Numbered from the stretch's first letter, positions 8,487 through 18,893 are shown. The stretch is 43,283 nucleotides of DNA from an uncultured Pseudanabaenaceae cyanobacterium (GCA_937949725.1 CALECT010000086.1:1-43283); one strand, 5' to 3'. Translations and numbers: made by a program. Notes: a model not told the origin generated them from the sequence alone.

Positions 8487-10666
8487 TATCGAGGAGCTTT
8501 TGTTGCATTCGTTAACTGCTCAGCGCGATCTGTGGGGTTGAGTTGCAAACTAGAATTCCACTGTTGAGCCTTGTTGTATTTCTCAATTGCCCTAGAATTT
8601 GATTCTTTAGTTGCTAATGCATCTCCTTCGCGGACTAATGCATGTGCTGCAATTTCTAATCGAGCTGGAGTGTGACACATCACTAGCTTATCCAAGCTCT
8701 CAGGATGGGTCGCAAAATAAGCATGAAGATGGTTGCACCCCCTGACCAATAGACTTTCCAGGTGATCGCTTTGCCATACTTTCGCAGTGTTGTCATCGCT
8801 CGCGGTGACGATTCGCCCTCCATCGGGGCTGAAGCTCGCATTTCTGACAATGTCTTGATGGCCCTTAAATTGATTGAGCTCCGTAGTCTCCCGCACAATT
8901 GCATACAAGATTCGAATTGGACCATCAGTTACGTCACGATTTTGCTTGGATCGGCTACTAACTGGAAATGTATGCTGCAACTCTTGCCCAGCTTCCATCG
9001 CCAGCAGCAGTGCATTTAAAGGCTCATCTTGATGTTTTCGCCAAGCAAACGCAGATTTACGCTCCAAGGCTAAGCCTAATCTCGCTCTTGTCAGAGTATC
9101 TGTTACCCGAATGCTTTGGTAACCAGCAACCATCGCAACAAGGCTTAGAAATCCTGAAGCCCAAGCAGTACGTCGTTGAATTCGTTGACCTCTGACAACC
9201 AGCCCTTCTGTTTCTATTTTGGTTTGTGCTAACTGTTCATTGGCTTGCCGCAACTCATCCTGCACTTGTTCTTGGGCAACAGCTAAAATTTTCTTCGCCT
9301 GCCGTTCCGCTGCCAATACCCCTTCCAGTTCCCGCACATCGAGTTCGCGGCTGGCTGCTAAAAACTGATAATCTTCATCACCCAAACGTTTATCCGCTGC
9401 CCAAACCTGAGCATCCGTCAGCGCCTGCCCCCGCAACAACCGCGACTCATCCGCTTTCTCCGCAACCAGCCAAGCCACAATCGTTTCCCCGTAAGGCCGA
9501 AGCTCCCCCAGCGCCTGCGTGACCCAGCCCAGCCCAAACACCTCCCCATAAATCCGGTTATAAACCCGCAGCTTCCCCTGTTGCTCCACCACTGCTCCTG
9601 CCAACCGCAGCGACCGCTGCTCAGGGCTTCCCCCATAGTCCAACTCCCCCTGCCGCAACAATTGCTGATACACCCCTAACAACTGCCCAGCCTGCTGCTC
9701 ATCCTTCAACAGTCGATCTCGAATCGTCCGCAAATGCTCCGGCTCATCCTGCGACTCCCAATTAGTCAGCACTCGCTGCCGCACAAGCTGCTCCACAAAC
9801 AGCTTGGGGTTCAACCTCCCATCCGGTACGACATCCCCAGCACGGCTACCCTTCCAAGCCGCCTGCTCCTCCGTCACTTGCCCCACCAACCGACAAAGCT
9901 TCTGAGTCAAAAAGGGCTGCCCTCCCGTCCAAGCCACAATCTCCTGCAACACCCCCCGCACATCAGGCACCGCTCCTACCAATCCTTGTGCCAGCGGTGC
10001 AGCTTCCTCCACCTTAAATCCGCTCAGCTCAATCGCCCGCCCCACATTAAACGGCGTCCGCCGCTTATCTTGAGTCAAATCCAACGGGGTTGCAACCCCA
10101 ACTAAAACAAACGTCAACCGTCCAAACTCCGACTGATCTGCTCGCTTGTTAAAACATTCTCGAATCACCGCAAAGAAATCTTCAAAGGGAAATTGCAAGC
10201 TGAGAATGCTATCAATCTCATCCACAAAAACAACAATCTGCTGCTCCATTTCCCGCAACAGCACCATCTCCAAAAACTTACTAAACCGCTGCACGGGCGA
10301 CAGCAATCGCTGCTCCTCCCACCAGCGATTTAAATCAAACTGCTCTGTCAGCCCCAGCCCCTCCGCCAGCGCATCAATCACCCCTGCATACCACTCCTCC
10401 GGCGTAATCTCCGAACTGGCAATATCTGTAATCTGAATTGCCACACAGGCAATTCCCTCCGCCTGCAACCGCTGCATCGTCCGCACCCGCAGGCTCGACT
10501 TCCCCATCTGCCGCGAATTTAGCACATAGCAAAACTCTCCTGCCTTCAGCGCCTCATACAGCTCATCATCCGCCTTCCGCTTCACATAGGTCGGCGCATC
10601 CAGCGGCAGGCTTCCCCCCACCTGATACTCAAATGGCTGATTCGTCGCAGTGTTCGCCCCACTCAT
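8486..10666 (-). CDS. AAA-like (STAND-type) ATPase with one TM segment and a single remaining WD40 repeat, 726 aa
   Basis: The N-terminal half is an AAA-like domain of the kind common in cyanobacterial STAND proteins. The P-loop is NSRQMGKSS (50-58) and Walker B is [11 protein letters not shown], preceded by [10 protein letters not shown] and a conserved FNVG segment ([14 protein letters not shown]). A coiled-coil-like region precedes a probable membrane helix (about 500-522), then a linker ([15 protein letters not shown]). Only one WD40 unit follows (about 597-632, [27 protein letters not shown]). The usual post-propeller tail ([15 protein letters not shown]) comes next. Relatives typically carry a long WD40 array, so internal loss is likely. 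ATG at 10666 is preferred over the TTG at 10687 because it forms an ATGA overlap with the upstream stop. Probable role: membrane-anchored signalling or sensor ATPase. Confidence 0.85.
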   Translation of the reverse strand: MSGANTATNQPFEYQVGGSLPLDAPTYVKRKADDELYEALKAGEFCYVLNSRQMGKSSLRVRTMQRLQAEGIACVAIQITDIASSEITPEEWYAGVIDALAEGLGLTEQFDLNRWWEEQRLLSPVQRFSKFLEMVLLREMEQQIVVFVDEIDSILSLQFPFEDFFAVIRECFNKRADQSEFGRLTFVLVGVATPLDLTQDKRRTPFNVGRAIELSGFKVEEAAPLAQGLVGAVPDVRGVLQEIVAWTGGQPFLTQKLCRLVGQVTEEQAAWKGSRAGDVVPDGRLNPKLFVEQLVRQRVLTNWESQDEPEHLRTIRDRLLKDEQQAGQLLGVYQQLLRQGELDYGGSPEQRSLRLAGAVVEQQGKLRVYNRIYGEVFGLGWVTQALGELRPYGETIVAWLVAEKADESRLLRGQALTDAQVWAADKRLGDEDYQFLAASRELDVRELEGVLAAERQAKKILAVAQEQVQDELRQANEQLAQTKIETEGLVVRGQRIQRRTAWASGFLSLVAMVAGYQSIRVTDTLTRARLGLALERKSAFAWRKHQDEPLNALLLAMEAGQELQHTFPVSSRSKQNRDVTDGPIRILYAIVRETTELNQFKGHQDIVRNASFSPDGGRIVTASDDNTAKVWQSDHLESLLVRGCNHLHAYFATHPESLDKLVMCHTPARLEIAAHALVREGDALATKESNSRAIEKYNKAQQWNSSLQLNPTDRAEQLTNATKAPR

Positions 10667-12378
10667 GCCCCCATCCCCCAACGGCAACCAAAATACTGAC
10701 GATACAAATCACACAATGGCTCCGCTGCATTGCCCTCCAGCTTCACCAACCCCATACTGCGCAACTTAAACATCTCCGCAGACCCAATCTGCACCGGAAC
10801 CTTGCTCTTCAACAGCTGCTGCATCGCCCCCAGCAACTCATCATGCTCCTCCAAATTCAACAAATGCCGCCGCAAATGGTCACTAAACGGGCCTGCCTCC
10901 GTCGGAGCCTGCGTCACCAGCTCCGCCAATGTCGTCCGCCCCCGCGCCAACTGATACAGCGCCACCCGCACCAAATAGGGATGCCCCCCAATCATCCCCA
11001 TCAGCTGCTTTGCTTCTGTTTCCAGCGCCAACCCATGGCGCTCAGCCAAATCCTGCACCTGCGCTAGCGTCAGCTCCGGCAACTCAACTGGCAGCCCCAC
11101 ATTAAACGGCGACTGATTAATCTCCAGCGGCACATACACCTCCTTCGAATGGACAATCACCAGCTTCAACCGCTGCCACAGCGGCTCATTCTTGGCCCGC
11201 TCATGCCAGGCCCGCAACAACCCAAAGAAATCCGTCGCCACCGCATCGTAATTAAAAACTTGATCCACCTCATCCAGCCCTAACACCAGCGATCCCTCAA
11301 CCGCAGGCAACAGATAATTCTGAAAATACTTCGAACACTTCTGCTTACTCCCCACCACCCCCTTCCAGCGGCGCTCCAGCTCATCCTCCAGCCCTAAAGC
11401 ATCAGCAATACTGGCGCAAAACCACTGCAAAAACAGGTCCAGCTTGGCAAACACCTCCCCATCCGCCTCCTGAAACGACAGCGACACCGCTCGACAAACC
11501 GGCTCCTGCCGCTGCGCCTCCGCCAAAATCCGACTCATCAGCGACGTCTTGCCCATCTGCCGAGGAGCCTTCACCCGAATCAACGCCCCCGGCTTACGAA
11601 TTTCCTCAAAGCAATCCTTCTCAATCGGAGGTCGCTCCACATAAAACGGTGAGCTTAAAGGAACCTGCCCCTCCGGTGTTTCTAGATAGATGGCTGGGGA
11701 ATCTTCTGTAGCTGCAGGCTCTGCTGCAGCACCGGCCTCTGCCGGACACGGCGATGCCATGTCCCTACCCGCATCTTCTTCATGGGGTGTTGTGACTGAA
11801 CCATCTGGGTCTTGAACCCGCAACACAGGGGTTGCAGCCTCCGGAAGACCCTCTAGATCGATCCCATTCACCCCAAACTTAAACGCTTCAGCGTAATCTC
11901 TCCCACTGCCCAGGCCATCGTAAAAGCCCATCGAAAACTGCTTGGCTGCCCCATCACCGATCGCCCACCGCATCCCCACGACATGCCCCACATGCTGAAC
12001 GATCGCATCTGCCTGCGCCATCGAATAGCAAGCATTCAACAGCACACATTCCACATCCGGGAACAGCTCAAACAACCCCGCCAAAGAAGCGGAACTGACA
12101 TACTGAGCCTTACCCACTGCATCCTCCAACAGCAAGCCATCCGCTCCCTCACCATGGCCTGAGAAATGAACAATTGTCGGCTCATGATCCAACAAGGCCC
12201 GCCGCAAATCCTTAATGCGAACAGCATGGACCGACTTCACCTCAAAGTCATTACGCTGCCTCGCCAGCTTCAAGCATTCCTGGATCTCCCGCACCTCCTC
12301 ACCCAGGCGCAGAGCATCTGTATCCCTGGGATTCGCAGCCAAAATTAAGATAGTTCTCTTATCTTCTGTCTTTGGCAT
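10663..12378 (-). CDS. CHAT-domain (caspase-like) protease fused to AAA-like ATPase, 571 aa
   Basis: Residues 1-175 match a CHAT domain, the caspase-fold peptidase. The start is [11 protein letters not shown]; the catalytic histidine is in HFSGHG (H75) and the catalytic cysteine in LLNACYS (C117). An acidic, Ala/Pro-rich linker (about 195-228) leads to an AAA-like STAND ATPase with P-loop APRQMGKTS (271-279), Walker [12 protein letters not shown], and an [10 protein letters not shown] segment like that of its neighbour. The two downstream-overlapping genes carry paralogous ATPases. CHAT-NTPase fusions are generally thought to act in stress response, programmed death or anti-phage signalling, with ATP-driven assembly gating the protease. 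The ATG at 12378 follows TTGGAG. The ATGA overlap at 10663-10666 implies translational coupling. The target of cleavage is unknown. Confidence 0.88.
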   Translation of the reverse strand: MPKTEDKRTILILAANPRDTDALRLGEEVREIQECLKLARQRNDFEVKSVHAVRIKDLRRALLDHEPTIVHFSGHGEGADGLLLEDAVGKAQYVSSASLAGLFELFPDVECVLLNACYSMAQADAIVQHVGHVVGMRWAIGDGAAKQFSMGFYDGLGSGRDYAEAFKFGVNGIDLEGLPEAATPVLRVQDPDGSVTTPHEEDAGRDMASPCPAEAGAAAEPAATEDSPAIYLETPEGQVPLSSPFYVERPPIEKDCFEEIRKPGALIRVKAPRQMGKTSLMSRILAEAQRQEPVCRAVSLSFQEADGEVFAKLDLFLQWFCASIADALGLEDELERRWKGVVGSKQKCSKYFQNYLLPAVEGSLVLGLDEVDQVFNYDAVATDFFGLLRAWHERAKNEPLWQRLKLVIVHSKEVYVPLEINQSPFNVGLPVELPELTLAQVQDLAERHGLALETEAKQLMGMIGGHPYLVRVALYQLARGRTTLAELVTQAPTEAGPFSDHLRRHLLNLEEHDELLGAMQQLLKSKVPVQIGSAEMFKLRSMGLVKLEGNAAEPLCDLYRQYFGCRWGMGA

Positions 12379-12618
12379 AGCACTCCAAAACAGCTTAACC
12401 CCGGAAGGAAATAGTGAATGTAAGCCTTCAAATAGGGCTACATATCTCAGCCTAGAGTGAGGACTTGAGATTAGGCGTCATTTGTCACATTTTGTTCGGT
12501 TCAGAGCTGCATATACCCAGCTTTGACAAAAGCTCTGCTTGGAAAGCAGTAAGCCAGCCCAGACCCTGTAAAATCTATCCAGACTTTGCGCAACATCGGA
12601 TACTTAGGGCTTTTCATC

Positions 12619-13602
12619 GTGGCACAAGAGCTTCGGGTCGGATTGGTAGGAACGGGCTATGCGGCAAAGCTGCGGGCCAAGGCGCTCAAAGAGACAGAAG
12701 GTGCTCAGCTCGTCGTAGTAGCTGGGCGAGATAGCGATCGCGTCCAAGCCTTTTCCCAAGAGCATGGCATCGCCCCTGCCTCTGACTGGCAAACCCTCGT
12801 CAAACGCCCCGACCTTGACCTCATCGTCATCTCCAGCTCCAACGAAACCCATGCCCCCGTCGCCGAAGCGGCCCTGATGGAAAGCAAGCATGTCGTCGTT
12901 GAATATCCCCTAGCCCTAGATCTAGCAGAAGCTGAAAAGCTCATCGCCCTGGCTCAGCGGAAGGAGAAGCTTCTCCATGTGGAGCATATTGAACTGCTGG
13001 GTGGCCTCCATCAGTCTTTGATTCAGAATTTGGCTCAGGTGGGTGAGCCGCGCTATGTGCGCTATGCAACTGTTGCACCGAAAGAGCCTGCGCCGATGCG
13101 TTGGAGCTTCAACCATGACCAGCTGGGCTTTCCGTTGATGGGGGCGCTGTCGCGGATTCATCGCTTGACGAATGCGTTTGGGCCGGTGGCTTCGGTGACT
13201 TGTCACACTAAGTTTTGGCCTAATTTAGAAGATCCAAGTTATTTTTCCTCGTTCCTTTGCAATGCCCAGCTATTTTTTGAAAGCGGCGTTTTGGGCTATG
13301 TGACCATGGCGAAGGGGGAGGGGCTATGGAATGCGGAGCGTTTGCTGGAGGTGAAAGGCGATCGCGGTGCTCTCCGCTTTGATCGCGATGAGGCGCAGTT
13401 CTTTTCGGAGGATGGTGATTCAGCGGTAGAGATGGGGGGACGCCGAGGGTTGTTTAATTTGGATACGCAGAATGTGGTGGGGCATTTGCTGCGGGGGGAG
13501 AAGTTGTATGTGTCGGTGGCGGAGAGTTTGTATGCGTTGAGGGTGGCGGATGCGGCGCGGCGGGCTTCGGAGTCGGGGCAAACGGTGTTGGTGGGGGCTT
13601 GA
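12619..13602 (+). CDS. bvdR: Biliverdin reductase, 327 aa
   Basis: This is a Gfo/Idh/MocA-fold oxidoreductase with the N-terminal nucleotide motif VGLVGTGYAA (7-16). From memory it matches cyanobacterial BvdR (Synechocystis slr1784) very well. Shared stretches include EYPLAL (95-100, replacing the usual EKP), KLLHVEHIELLGG (117-129), PAPMRW, GFPL..ALSRIHRLT, and near the C-terminus GGRRGLF..DT and LYV..ESLYALRVAD. BvdR reduces biliverdin IXalpha to bilirubin with NADPH and influences phycobilisome assembly. The GTG at 12619 is the likely start, giving MAQELRVGLVGTGYAA; the frame is open further upstream to a TTG at 12586. Transcribed alone and divergent from the CHAT gene. Confidence 0.88.
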   Translation: MAQELRVGLVGTGYAAKLRAKALKETEGAQLVVVAGRDSDRVQAFSQEHGIAPASDWQTLVKRPDLDLIVISSSNETHAPVAEAALMESKHVVVEYPLALDLAEAEKLIALAQRKEKLLHVEHIELLGGLHQSLIQNLAQVGEPRYVRYATVAPKEPAPMRWSFNHDQLGFPLMGALSRIHRLTNAFGPVASVTCHTKFWPNLEDPSYFSSFLCNAQLFFESGVLGYVTMAKGEGLWNAERLLEVKGDRGALRFDRDEAQFFSEDGDSAVEMGGRRGLFNLDTQNVVGHLLRGEKLYVSVAESLYALRVADAARRASESGQTVLVGA

Positions 13603-13661
13603 GGCTTGGCTTAAGGAGGCAAAGCAGGCAGCCATGAGGGCCAGCCCTCCTTCAAAAATTT

Positions 13662-13707
13662 AGGGCCCGCCGATGGGGAACAGGGTGTTCCCAGGCGGGT
13701 TAACCCT
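13662..13707 (+). terminator. GC-rich hairpin downstream of bvdR
   Basis: CCCGCC (13666-13671) pairs with GGCGGG (13694-13699), with an inner GGGAAC / GTTCCC pairing and an outer AGGG / CCCT. It lies 60 bp after the bvdR stop. There is no long U-run afterwards. Confidence 0.45.
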
Positions 13708-13910
13708 TCCCAACCTAGCGGCTCATTAAGGCTGGGGATTGGCGTTGTGACCTTGTCGTGCGTTTCTCTGGGCTGGTTTAGTCTGTTGAGCTACCGCTTA
13801 CGCGGATCAAAGTACTGGAGCTTGACTAGAAAGTTCAAGCCCTGGTTCACCAGCCCGTTATTCCTTACTACTCTGACGTCTGACTAGAGGGTTCAAGCCT
13901 TGTTCCGGCC

Positions 13911-13934
13911 CCCTGTCTCCTTTAGGAGAAAGGG
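13911..13934 (-). terminator. Hairpin just past the RND pump stop codon
   Basis: CCCTGTCTCC pairs with GGAGAAAGGG around a TTTA loop, 9 of 10 positions paired, 24 bp beyond the minus-strand stop at 13958. No U-tract is seen, so this is only a candidate terminator. Confidence 0.4.
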
Positions 13935-13957
13935 CTGGGGAAAGAGGATCTTGCCTC

Positions 13958-16900
13958 TTAAACTCCAACCTCTCTCTCCACTTCAACCGGCTCAGGAACT
14001 TCCTCCAAGCGCTTACCCCGCAAGTCATACAATAGCCCCATCAATGCAGGCACAACCGTAGGCGTCAGCAACGTCGAGAAAGCCAAGCCCCCAGTCAAGG
14101 CAATGCCCAGACCTTGATAAAGCTCAGCGCCCTCACCCGGAATCACTGCAAGGGGCAACATGCCGAGGACGCTGGTGCTGGCGGACATGAAAATGGGGCG
14201 GAGGCGATCGCGCGTAGCTTCAAACAAGGAATGGTGGTATTCCATCCCCTCTTCCCGCTGCAACTGCAAAGCCCGGTCCACTAGCAAAATTGCGTTATTC
14301 ACTACCACGCCAATCAATATTACAAAGCCAAGACCTGTGATCATATCCAGCGGTACTGATAAACCTGGAATCAAGTTAGCAATCACAATGCTCAGCACCG
14401 CCCCGGTCAAGCCGATGGGCACGGTCATCATGATCACGATGGGATAGAGGAAGGAGCGGTACAACGCCACCAACAGTAAATAGATAATCAGCAGCGAAAA
14501 AATAAAGGTAGAGCCCAATTGACTCAAGGTTTCGCTCAGCTTATCTGCCGATCCCGTTAGCTCCAGGCGTTGACCAGGCGGCAGTTGCGCCTGCAATGGA
14601 TCAAGCACATCTGTTTGGGCTGTCTCGACAAGCGTTCCCAGGGGCGCATCAGGTGCCAAGCTCACTGTCAGGTTGATCGCCCGCTCCAAGTTGACGCGGT
14701 TGATTACGTCAGGCCCTGTGGTTTCGACGACGCTCGCTACTTCGCCTAGCTGGATTCTTGCGCCTGTGGGGGTATAGAGCGGCAGCTGACGCAGGTCGTT
14801 GGGGGTTTCGACCTGGCTGCCTTTGAGTTTGACAGTGACGTCGAGTTCTTCGGTTCCTTCGACGAAGTCGGAAACCAGGCTGCCACCCAAGGCGGCTTCC
14901 ACCATGGCTCCTGCATCAGTCGTCGATAGACCCAGCTCGGACAAACGCGCCTGGATAGGCCGAACTTCTAGCTGAGGTGCACCTGCAACATAGTCGGAGC
15001 GAACGTTGACGACGCCTTCGAGTCCCTGAAGCTGAGGCTTAATTTGGGCTTCTAGCTCAGCGAGCTCTTCCAAGCTAGAGCCGGTCATGCGCACTTCAAA
15101 TTCCTTGCCGGGGTCCTGGAAAATGGAGATGCGGATGGGGAACATAAAGCGATAGCCGGGAAAGCCAAAGCTGGGCGGAATCAGCTTGCCGACGACCCGT
15201 TCTAGGCCGCTGCCGTTGGCAAATTCCGGTTTGAGGAAAATGCCCATCGCTTTGAACTGGGAGGAATGGATAAAGAATCCGCCTTCCACTTCTTCCAGGG
15301 ATTCAACGTAGCTGCGCGGGGCTTGGGACAGATCGATCGCCTCATCCACGCTTGTCCCAGGTAAGGTCTGAGCCAGCCACAAGATCAAGTTGCGATTGCC
15401 CTGGGGCAGATAGTCCGCAGGAGGCAGCAGCAAAGCGCTCACCATCAGCAAGCCAATGGGAATGGCCAGCACAACTAGCCGTCGTCCCGCCTTGCCCACA
15501 CCAATAGACCAGCTCGCGGTATGCAACAAAAACCGCTCCAGCCGACCCTGCACAGACTGAAACGCTGTGGAAGCTCTGCCGATCGCCCGTTCAAAAGGAT
15601 TACGCCCCGCCTTAGCCCCCTGCTCCAACAGCTGCACTTCAGCCTGGTTTAAGAAGAGGCCACAAAGCATCGGCACCAGCGTCAGTGCGGTGAATAGCGA
15701 AAACAAAACCGCAGACGCCAGGGTAATGGCAACATCCGTAAACAGCTGCCCCGCCTCACCCTGCACCAAAACAATGGGGGCAAAAACCGCCACGGTAGTC
15801 ATGGTGGAACCGAGCATGGCGCTGCCCACTTCGGTCGTGCCATCGATCGCCGCCCTGATCGGTCGCTTCCCCCGCTGCAAATGGGAGAAGACATTTTCCA
15901 GCACGACGATCGCGTTATCCACGATCATCCCCACCGCAAAGCCCAAACCCGCCAAGCTAATAATGTTGAGGGAGCGGCCCAACAGGGTCATCACCAAAAA
16001 CACGCTCACCATCGCCGTGGGAATGGTCAGGGCAATCACGGCAACGGAGCGAGGCGAACCGAGGAAGAGTAGCAACACCAACACGGCCAGTAAAGCCCCC
16101 GTCAGCAAGTTATTACGCATCAGAGCAACGGACTGATCAATATAGTTGCTTTCGTCGTAAGCCGTGCGGAATTCAACCCCAGCATCCAGATCGTCAAAGG
16201 TTTTCTGGACGCGCTCTAAAGTGTCGCGAACGCCTTGGGAGACCTCGGGCACGTTGGCTCCGACCTGGCGAATAATGCCGATCGCCACAGACTCCTGACT
16301 GTTGAATAGCAACACACTATTTCGAACCTTGCGGCCCAAATTAACCTGAGCCACATCTCTGAGAAAGACCGTGCCCAACTGGTTGCGCCGCAGAACAATA
16401 TTTTCTAAATCTGAGATTTGGTCCGCGCGGCTGACGGTGCTAACGCGATACTCTCTTCGCCCTACAACTAACGGCCCACCGCGAATATCCCGGTTGGTTT
16501 GGCGAATGGCATTGGTGACCTGGCTAATGGTGACCTCGCGATCTGCCAGTGCCTGGGGGTCCACTCGCACCTCCACTTCCCGCTCCTGCCCCCCCGCAAT
16601 AATGAAACTGCTCACGCCTTGAACACGGCGCAGGGCAGGCTCCAAAATATCGTTAACTAAATCGCGGTATTCATTGGCATTGGCAATGCGGCCTTCCTGG
16701 GGCACCATCACCAGCCAAATCATTGGGCTACTGCTGGTGCTGGCCACGGAGACATTGGGGTCACCCGCTTCAGCTGGCAGGTTGCGCACGCGCTGGAGCT
16801 TATTAATCACATCCAGCAAGCGCTCATCGGGATCCGTGCCCCATTCAAATTCCAGGTTGATGGAGCTGCGGCCCGGAGCCGAAGTACTGGTAATTTCCTG

Positions 16901-17131
16901 GACCCCCTCGACGCTTTCCATCACCTCTTCGATCGGGCGAGTGATCAGGTCTTCAACTTCGCTGGGACCTGCACCGAGGTAGCTGGTGCTAATGCTGATC
17001 TCGGGGCGATCGCCCCCCGGCTGCAATTCTAGAGGCAAATTAAACAGTGCCAAGGTGCCAAACAGCGCAATCAGCGCAAAGGCCACAAAAGTGCCATGAC
17101 GCCAGCGGACGATGCGTTCGATAATGCTCAT
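13958..17131 (-). CDS. RND efflux pump inner-membrane permease (AcrB/HAE family), 1057 aa
   Basis: Length and layout are those of a full RND transporter: a first TM helix (about 13-33), a large periplasmic loop starting LPLELQPGGDRPEISISTSYLGAGPSEVE, a TM block with GMIVDNAIVVLENVFSH (the TM4 segment carrying the proton-relay aspartate), a second large loop, and a final TM block with GVVVNNAILLVDRAL. The substrate is not predictable. AcrB has two aspartates at the TM4 site (VDDAIVV); here the pair is Asp-Asn. It begins 2 bp after the stop of the adaptor gene at 17134, so the two are co-transcribed. No outer-membrane TolC gene is in the window, so the channel must be encoded elsewhere. Works at the inner membrane, driven by the proton gradient. 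Confidence 0.92.
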   Translation of the reverse strand: MSIIERIVRWRHGTFVAFALIALFGTLALFNLPLELQPGGDRPEISISTSYLGAGPSEVEDLITRPIEEVMESVEGVQEITSTSAPGRSSINLEFEWGTDPDERLLDVINKLQRVRNLPAEAGDPNVSVASTSSSPMIWLVMVPQEGRIANANEYRDLVNDILEPALRRVQGVSSFIIAGGQEREVEVRVDPQALADREVTISQVTNAIRQTNRDIRGGPLVVGRREYRVSTVSRADQISDLENIVLRRNQLGTVFLRDVAQVNLGRKVRNSVLLFNSQESVAIGIIRQVGANVPEVSQGVRDTLERVQKTFDDLDAGVEFRTAYDESNYIDQSVALMRNNLLTGALLAVLVLLLFLGSPRSVAVIALTIPTAMVSVFLVMTLLGRSLNIISLAGLGFAVGMIVDNAIVVLENVFSHLQRGKRPIRAAIDGTTEVGSAMLGSTMTTVAVFAPIVLVQGEAGQLFTDVAITLASAVLFSLFTALTLVPMLCGLFLNQAEVQLLEQGAKAGRNPFERAIGRASTAFQSVQGRLERFLLHTASWSIGVGKAGRRLVVLAIPIGLLMVSALLLPPADYLPQGNRNLILWLAQTLPGTSVDEAIDLSQAPRSYVESLEEVEGGFFIHSSQFKAMGIFLKPEFANGSGLERVVGKLIPPSFGFPGYRFMFPIRISIFQDPGKEFEVRMTGSSLEELAELEAQIKPQLQGLEGVVNVRSDYVAGAPQLEVRPIQARLSELGLSTTDAGAMVEAALGGSLVSDFVEGTEELDVTVKLKGSQVETPNDLRQLPLYTPTGARIQLGEVASVVETTGPDVINRVNLERAINLTVSLAPDAPLGTLVETAQTDVLDPLQAQLPPGQRLELTGSADKLSETLSQLGSTFIFSLLIIYLLLVALYRSFLYPIVIMMTVPIGLTGAVLSIVIANLIPGLSVPLDMITGLGFVILIGVVVNNAILLVDRALQLQREEGMEYHHSLFEATRDRLRPIFMSASTSVLGMLPLAVIPGEGAELYQGLGIALTGGLAFSTLLTPTVVPALMGLLYDLRGKRLEEVPEPVEVEREVGV

Positions 17132-17133
17132 GG

Positions 17134-18690
17134 TTACGCTCCCCCATCAGCAGGGGGTTCTCCACCACCGGCACCGGGCGGCGGTCCAGAACTAGGACCT
17201 TCCACCACCATCACAGCTGCTTCATTGCTCAGGGCGTCGCCCCCTTTGAGCACAATTTCCAAATTGGGTCGCAACTCCGGGCTATCAATGATGACGGTCT
17301 CGCCGTTGTCACTGACCAGCGCTACCGGAATCTCCTGGGCCATGGCCGGTCCATCGCCCCCCGCTTCGATGGCATAGACCAACCATTCCCCGCTGCGACG
17401 GGTCAAAACATCGCGAGAGACCTGATAGCCATCGCTGCTGCCGCTGAGGCTAAAATCAGCGACCAATGCTGTACCGGGCAACAGTCCCGGCGGTGGGTTC
17501 GTCAAGCGAATGCGAGCGGCACGGCTACGAGAGGTTGCCGATGCAATAGGTGTCAGGCTATCAATCGTCGTTTCCCCCTGCCAGCCCGGCAATGCCCGAG
17601 AGCTGAGCACCACGGGTTGACCGGGCTGAATCTGAGCCGCGCGGGCTTCGGGTAGCTCCAGCAAAATATCCACAACGGAGTTATCCACCAGCTCCAGCAC
17701 TGGGTCCGCTGCCTGAAGATAGTCCCCCGCATTGACCAGCATGTCATTGATAATGCCGGGGGCAGTGGCCGTCACGCGGGTCCGTTGCAGTGCTAGAAAT
17801 GCCTGGGCAACGGCGGCTTCTTGGGCCGTGATATTGGCCTGCTGGGCCTTGACCTTGGCCTCTTCAGCTTTGAGCTCATCCCCCCGAGGACCGGCCTGGG
17901 CATCGGCAAGGGTGGCTTCAGCAGCGAGGCGATCGCTCACCGCTGCATCAACACTCGCCTGGGCCTCCACCAACAGCCGCTCAGACACTGCCCCTTCCTG
18001 CACCAATGTCGTCACACGCTTGAGATTATCCCGAGCCGCAGCCTCTGCTGCGATCTCAGCAGCCACTTCAGCCTGGCGCTGCACCACCACCTGGCTCCTA
18101 GTGCCCTGCTGCATCTCAGCTAAGTTGCTCTGGGCTTCAGCGAGTTCTGCCTCTGCTTCCGTCAAATCAGCCTGAGCCTCTGCCAGAGCAAGTCGCTTAT
18201 CCACGTCATCTAGCGTGGCAATGACATCGCCGTTGTTGATGCGATCGCCCGCGATCACTAGCAACTCCTCAATCACCCCCTCAGCCTGACTGCGCAGAAT
18301 CGTGGCATCACCACTTTCCACTTGGCCCAGCAACCGCACCTGCTCGCCAGCAATGCCCGCTCGCAGCAACGTCGTCACCACTGGTTTAGGCGGTGGCCCT
18401 TGCATCCCCGCCGGAGGTCCACCCCCAGGTCCGCCCGGTCCGCCTGGGGGTTTTGGTCCTAGCCACTGCCATAGGCCATAACCTCCACCCAATAACAACA
18501 AGGCAATCAACGCCCAGCGCTCCCAAACAAAGCCGCTGCGCGATGGCGTTGAGGTCGCCATTGCACCATTACGATTGGCTTGCAACGCTCCCCCCGCCCC
18601 CTGCAGCAAGGGCTCTGGTTGCGGTATTTGGGAAGCCGAATCATTCCCCGCTGAAGATGAGGGGTAGTCGGGAGAGGTAGAAGGACTCAT
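17134..18690 (-). CDS. RND periplasmic adaptor (HlyD/MFP family), 518 aa
   Basis: A low-complexity cytoplasmic N-terminus (about 1-55) precedes one membrane helix (WERWALIALLLLGGGYGLW, 57-75). A Gly/Pro-rich linker follows (PPGGPGGPGGGPP). The lipoyl/barrel part (VRLLGQVESGDATILRSQAEGVIEELLVIAGDRINNGDVIATLDDVDK) leads into a long Ala/Glu-rich coiled coil (about 170-300) and then the second lipoyl half (ATAPGIINDMLVNAGDYLQAADPVLELVD). This matches membrane-fusion proteins linking an RND pump to an outer-membrane channel. The C-terminus is again Gly/Pro-rich (SSGPPPGAGGGEPPADGGA). The long N-terminal extension before the TM is unusual. ATG at 18690 has a weak ribosome site, and an internal ATG at residue 44 is an alternative start. 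The pump gene follows directly. Confidence 0.88.
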   Translation of the reverse strand: MSPSTSPDYPSSSAGNDSASQIPQPEPLLQGAGGALQANRNGAMATSTPSRSGFVWERWALIALLLLGGGYGLWQWLGPKPPGGPGGPGGGPPAGMQGPPPKPVVTTLLRAGIAGEQVRLLGQVESGDATILRSQAEGVIEELLVIAGDRINNGDVIATLDDVDKRLALAEAQADLTEAEAELAEAQSNLAEMQQGTRSQVVVQRQAEVAAEIAAEAAARDNLKRVTTLVQEGAVSERLLVEAQASVDAAVSDRLAAEATLADAQAGPRGDELKAEEAKVKAQQANITAQEAAVAQAFLALQRTRVTATAPGIINDMLVNAGDYLQAADPVLELVDNSVVDILLELPEARAAQIQPGQPVVLSSRALPGWQGETTIDSLTPIASATSRSRAARIRLTNPPPGLLPGTALVADFSLSGSSDGYQVSRDVLTRRSGEWLVYAIEAGGDGPAMAQEIPVALVSDNGETVIIDSPELRPNLEIVLKGGDALSNEAAVMVVEGPSSGPPPGAGGGEPPADGGA

Positions 18691-18865
18691 GCGGTATCGA
18701 GAAGGGAATGTTGAGCGAAAGCGAAAATTCAGAAACCAGAGGCGCTAAAAATAACGCTGTCTTCCAAGCTCTATGCTGGATTTACAAAAGTTAGTTTGCC
18801 GCCTAACGACTTGCCTAGACTGATGCTAACACGACCAGAGCTTTAGAAAATTGGCGGTCTGTCAA

Positions 18866-18885
18866 ATATCTATCTAGCGATAAAT
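18866..18885. promoter_or_regulatory. Candidate operator upstream of the RND operon
   Basis: ATATCTA-(6)-GATAAAT lies between the MarR gene and the adaptor gene. The same two half-elements with a 2-nt gap occur at 19994-20009, upstream of the whole minus-strand unit. This could be the MarR binding site; it is inferred only from recurrence and position. Confidence 0.3.
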
Positions 18886-18893
18886 CTGAATTC

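Larger units (their letters stand above)
13603..13957. other. Intergenic stretch between convergent bvdR and RND pump genes
   Basis: No gene is seen. The stretch holds two hairpins (13662-13707 and 13911-13934) and a 19-nt direct repeat: TGACTAGAAAGTTCAAGCC at 13823 and TGACTAGAGGGTTCAAGCC at 13881. Both flanking genes end here, so it probably carries the terminators. Confidence 0.6.

Noticed and set aside
9226..11067. Plus-strand frames of 70-210 codons opposite the two AAA genes.
   Set aside because: The minus-strand genes have clear P-loops, Walker B and CHAT residues. The opposite frames are Pro/His/Ser-rich shadows of GC-rich codons.
13823..13899. GTTCAAGCC twice, resembling tRNA T-arms.
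   Set aside because: The flanks do not pair as a T-stem, and there is no acceptor or anticodon arm; these are just part of a short direct repeat.
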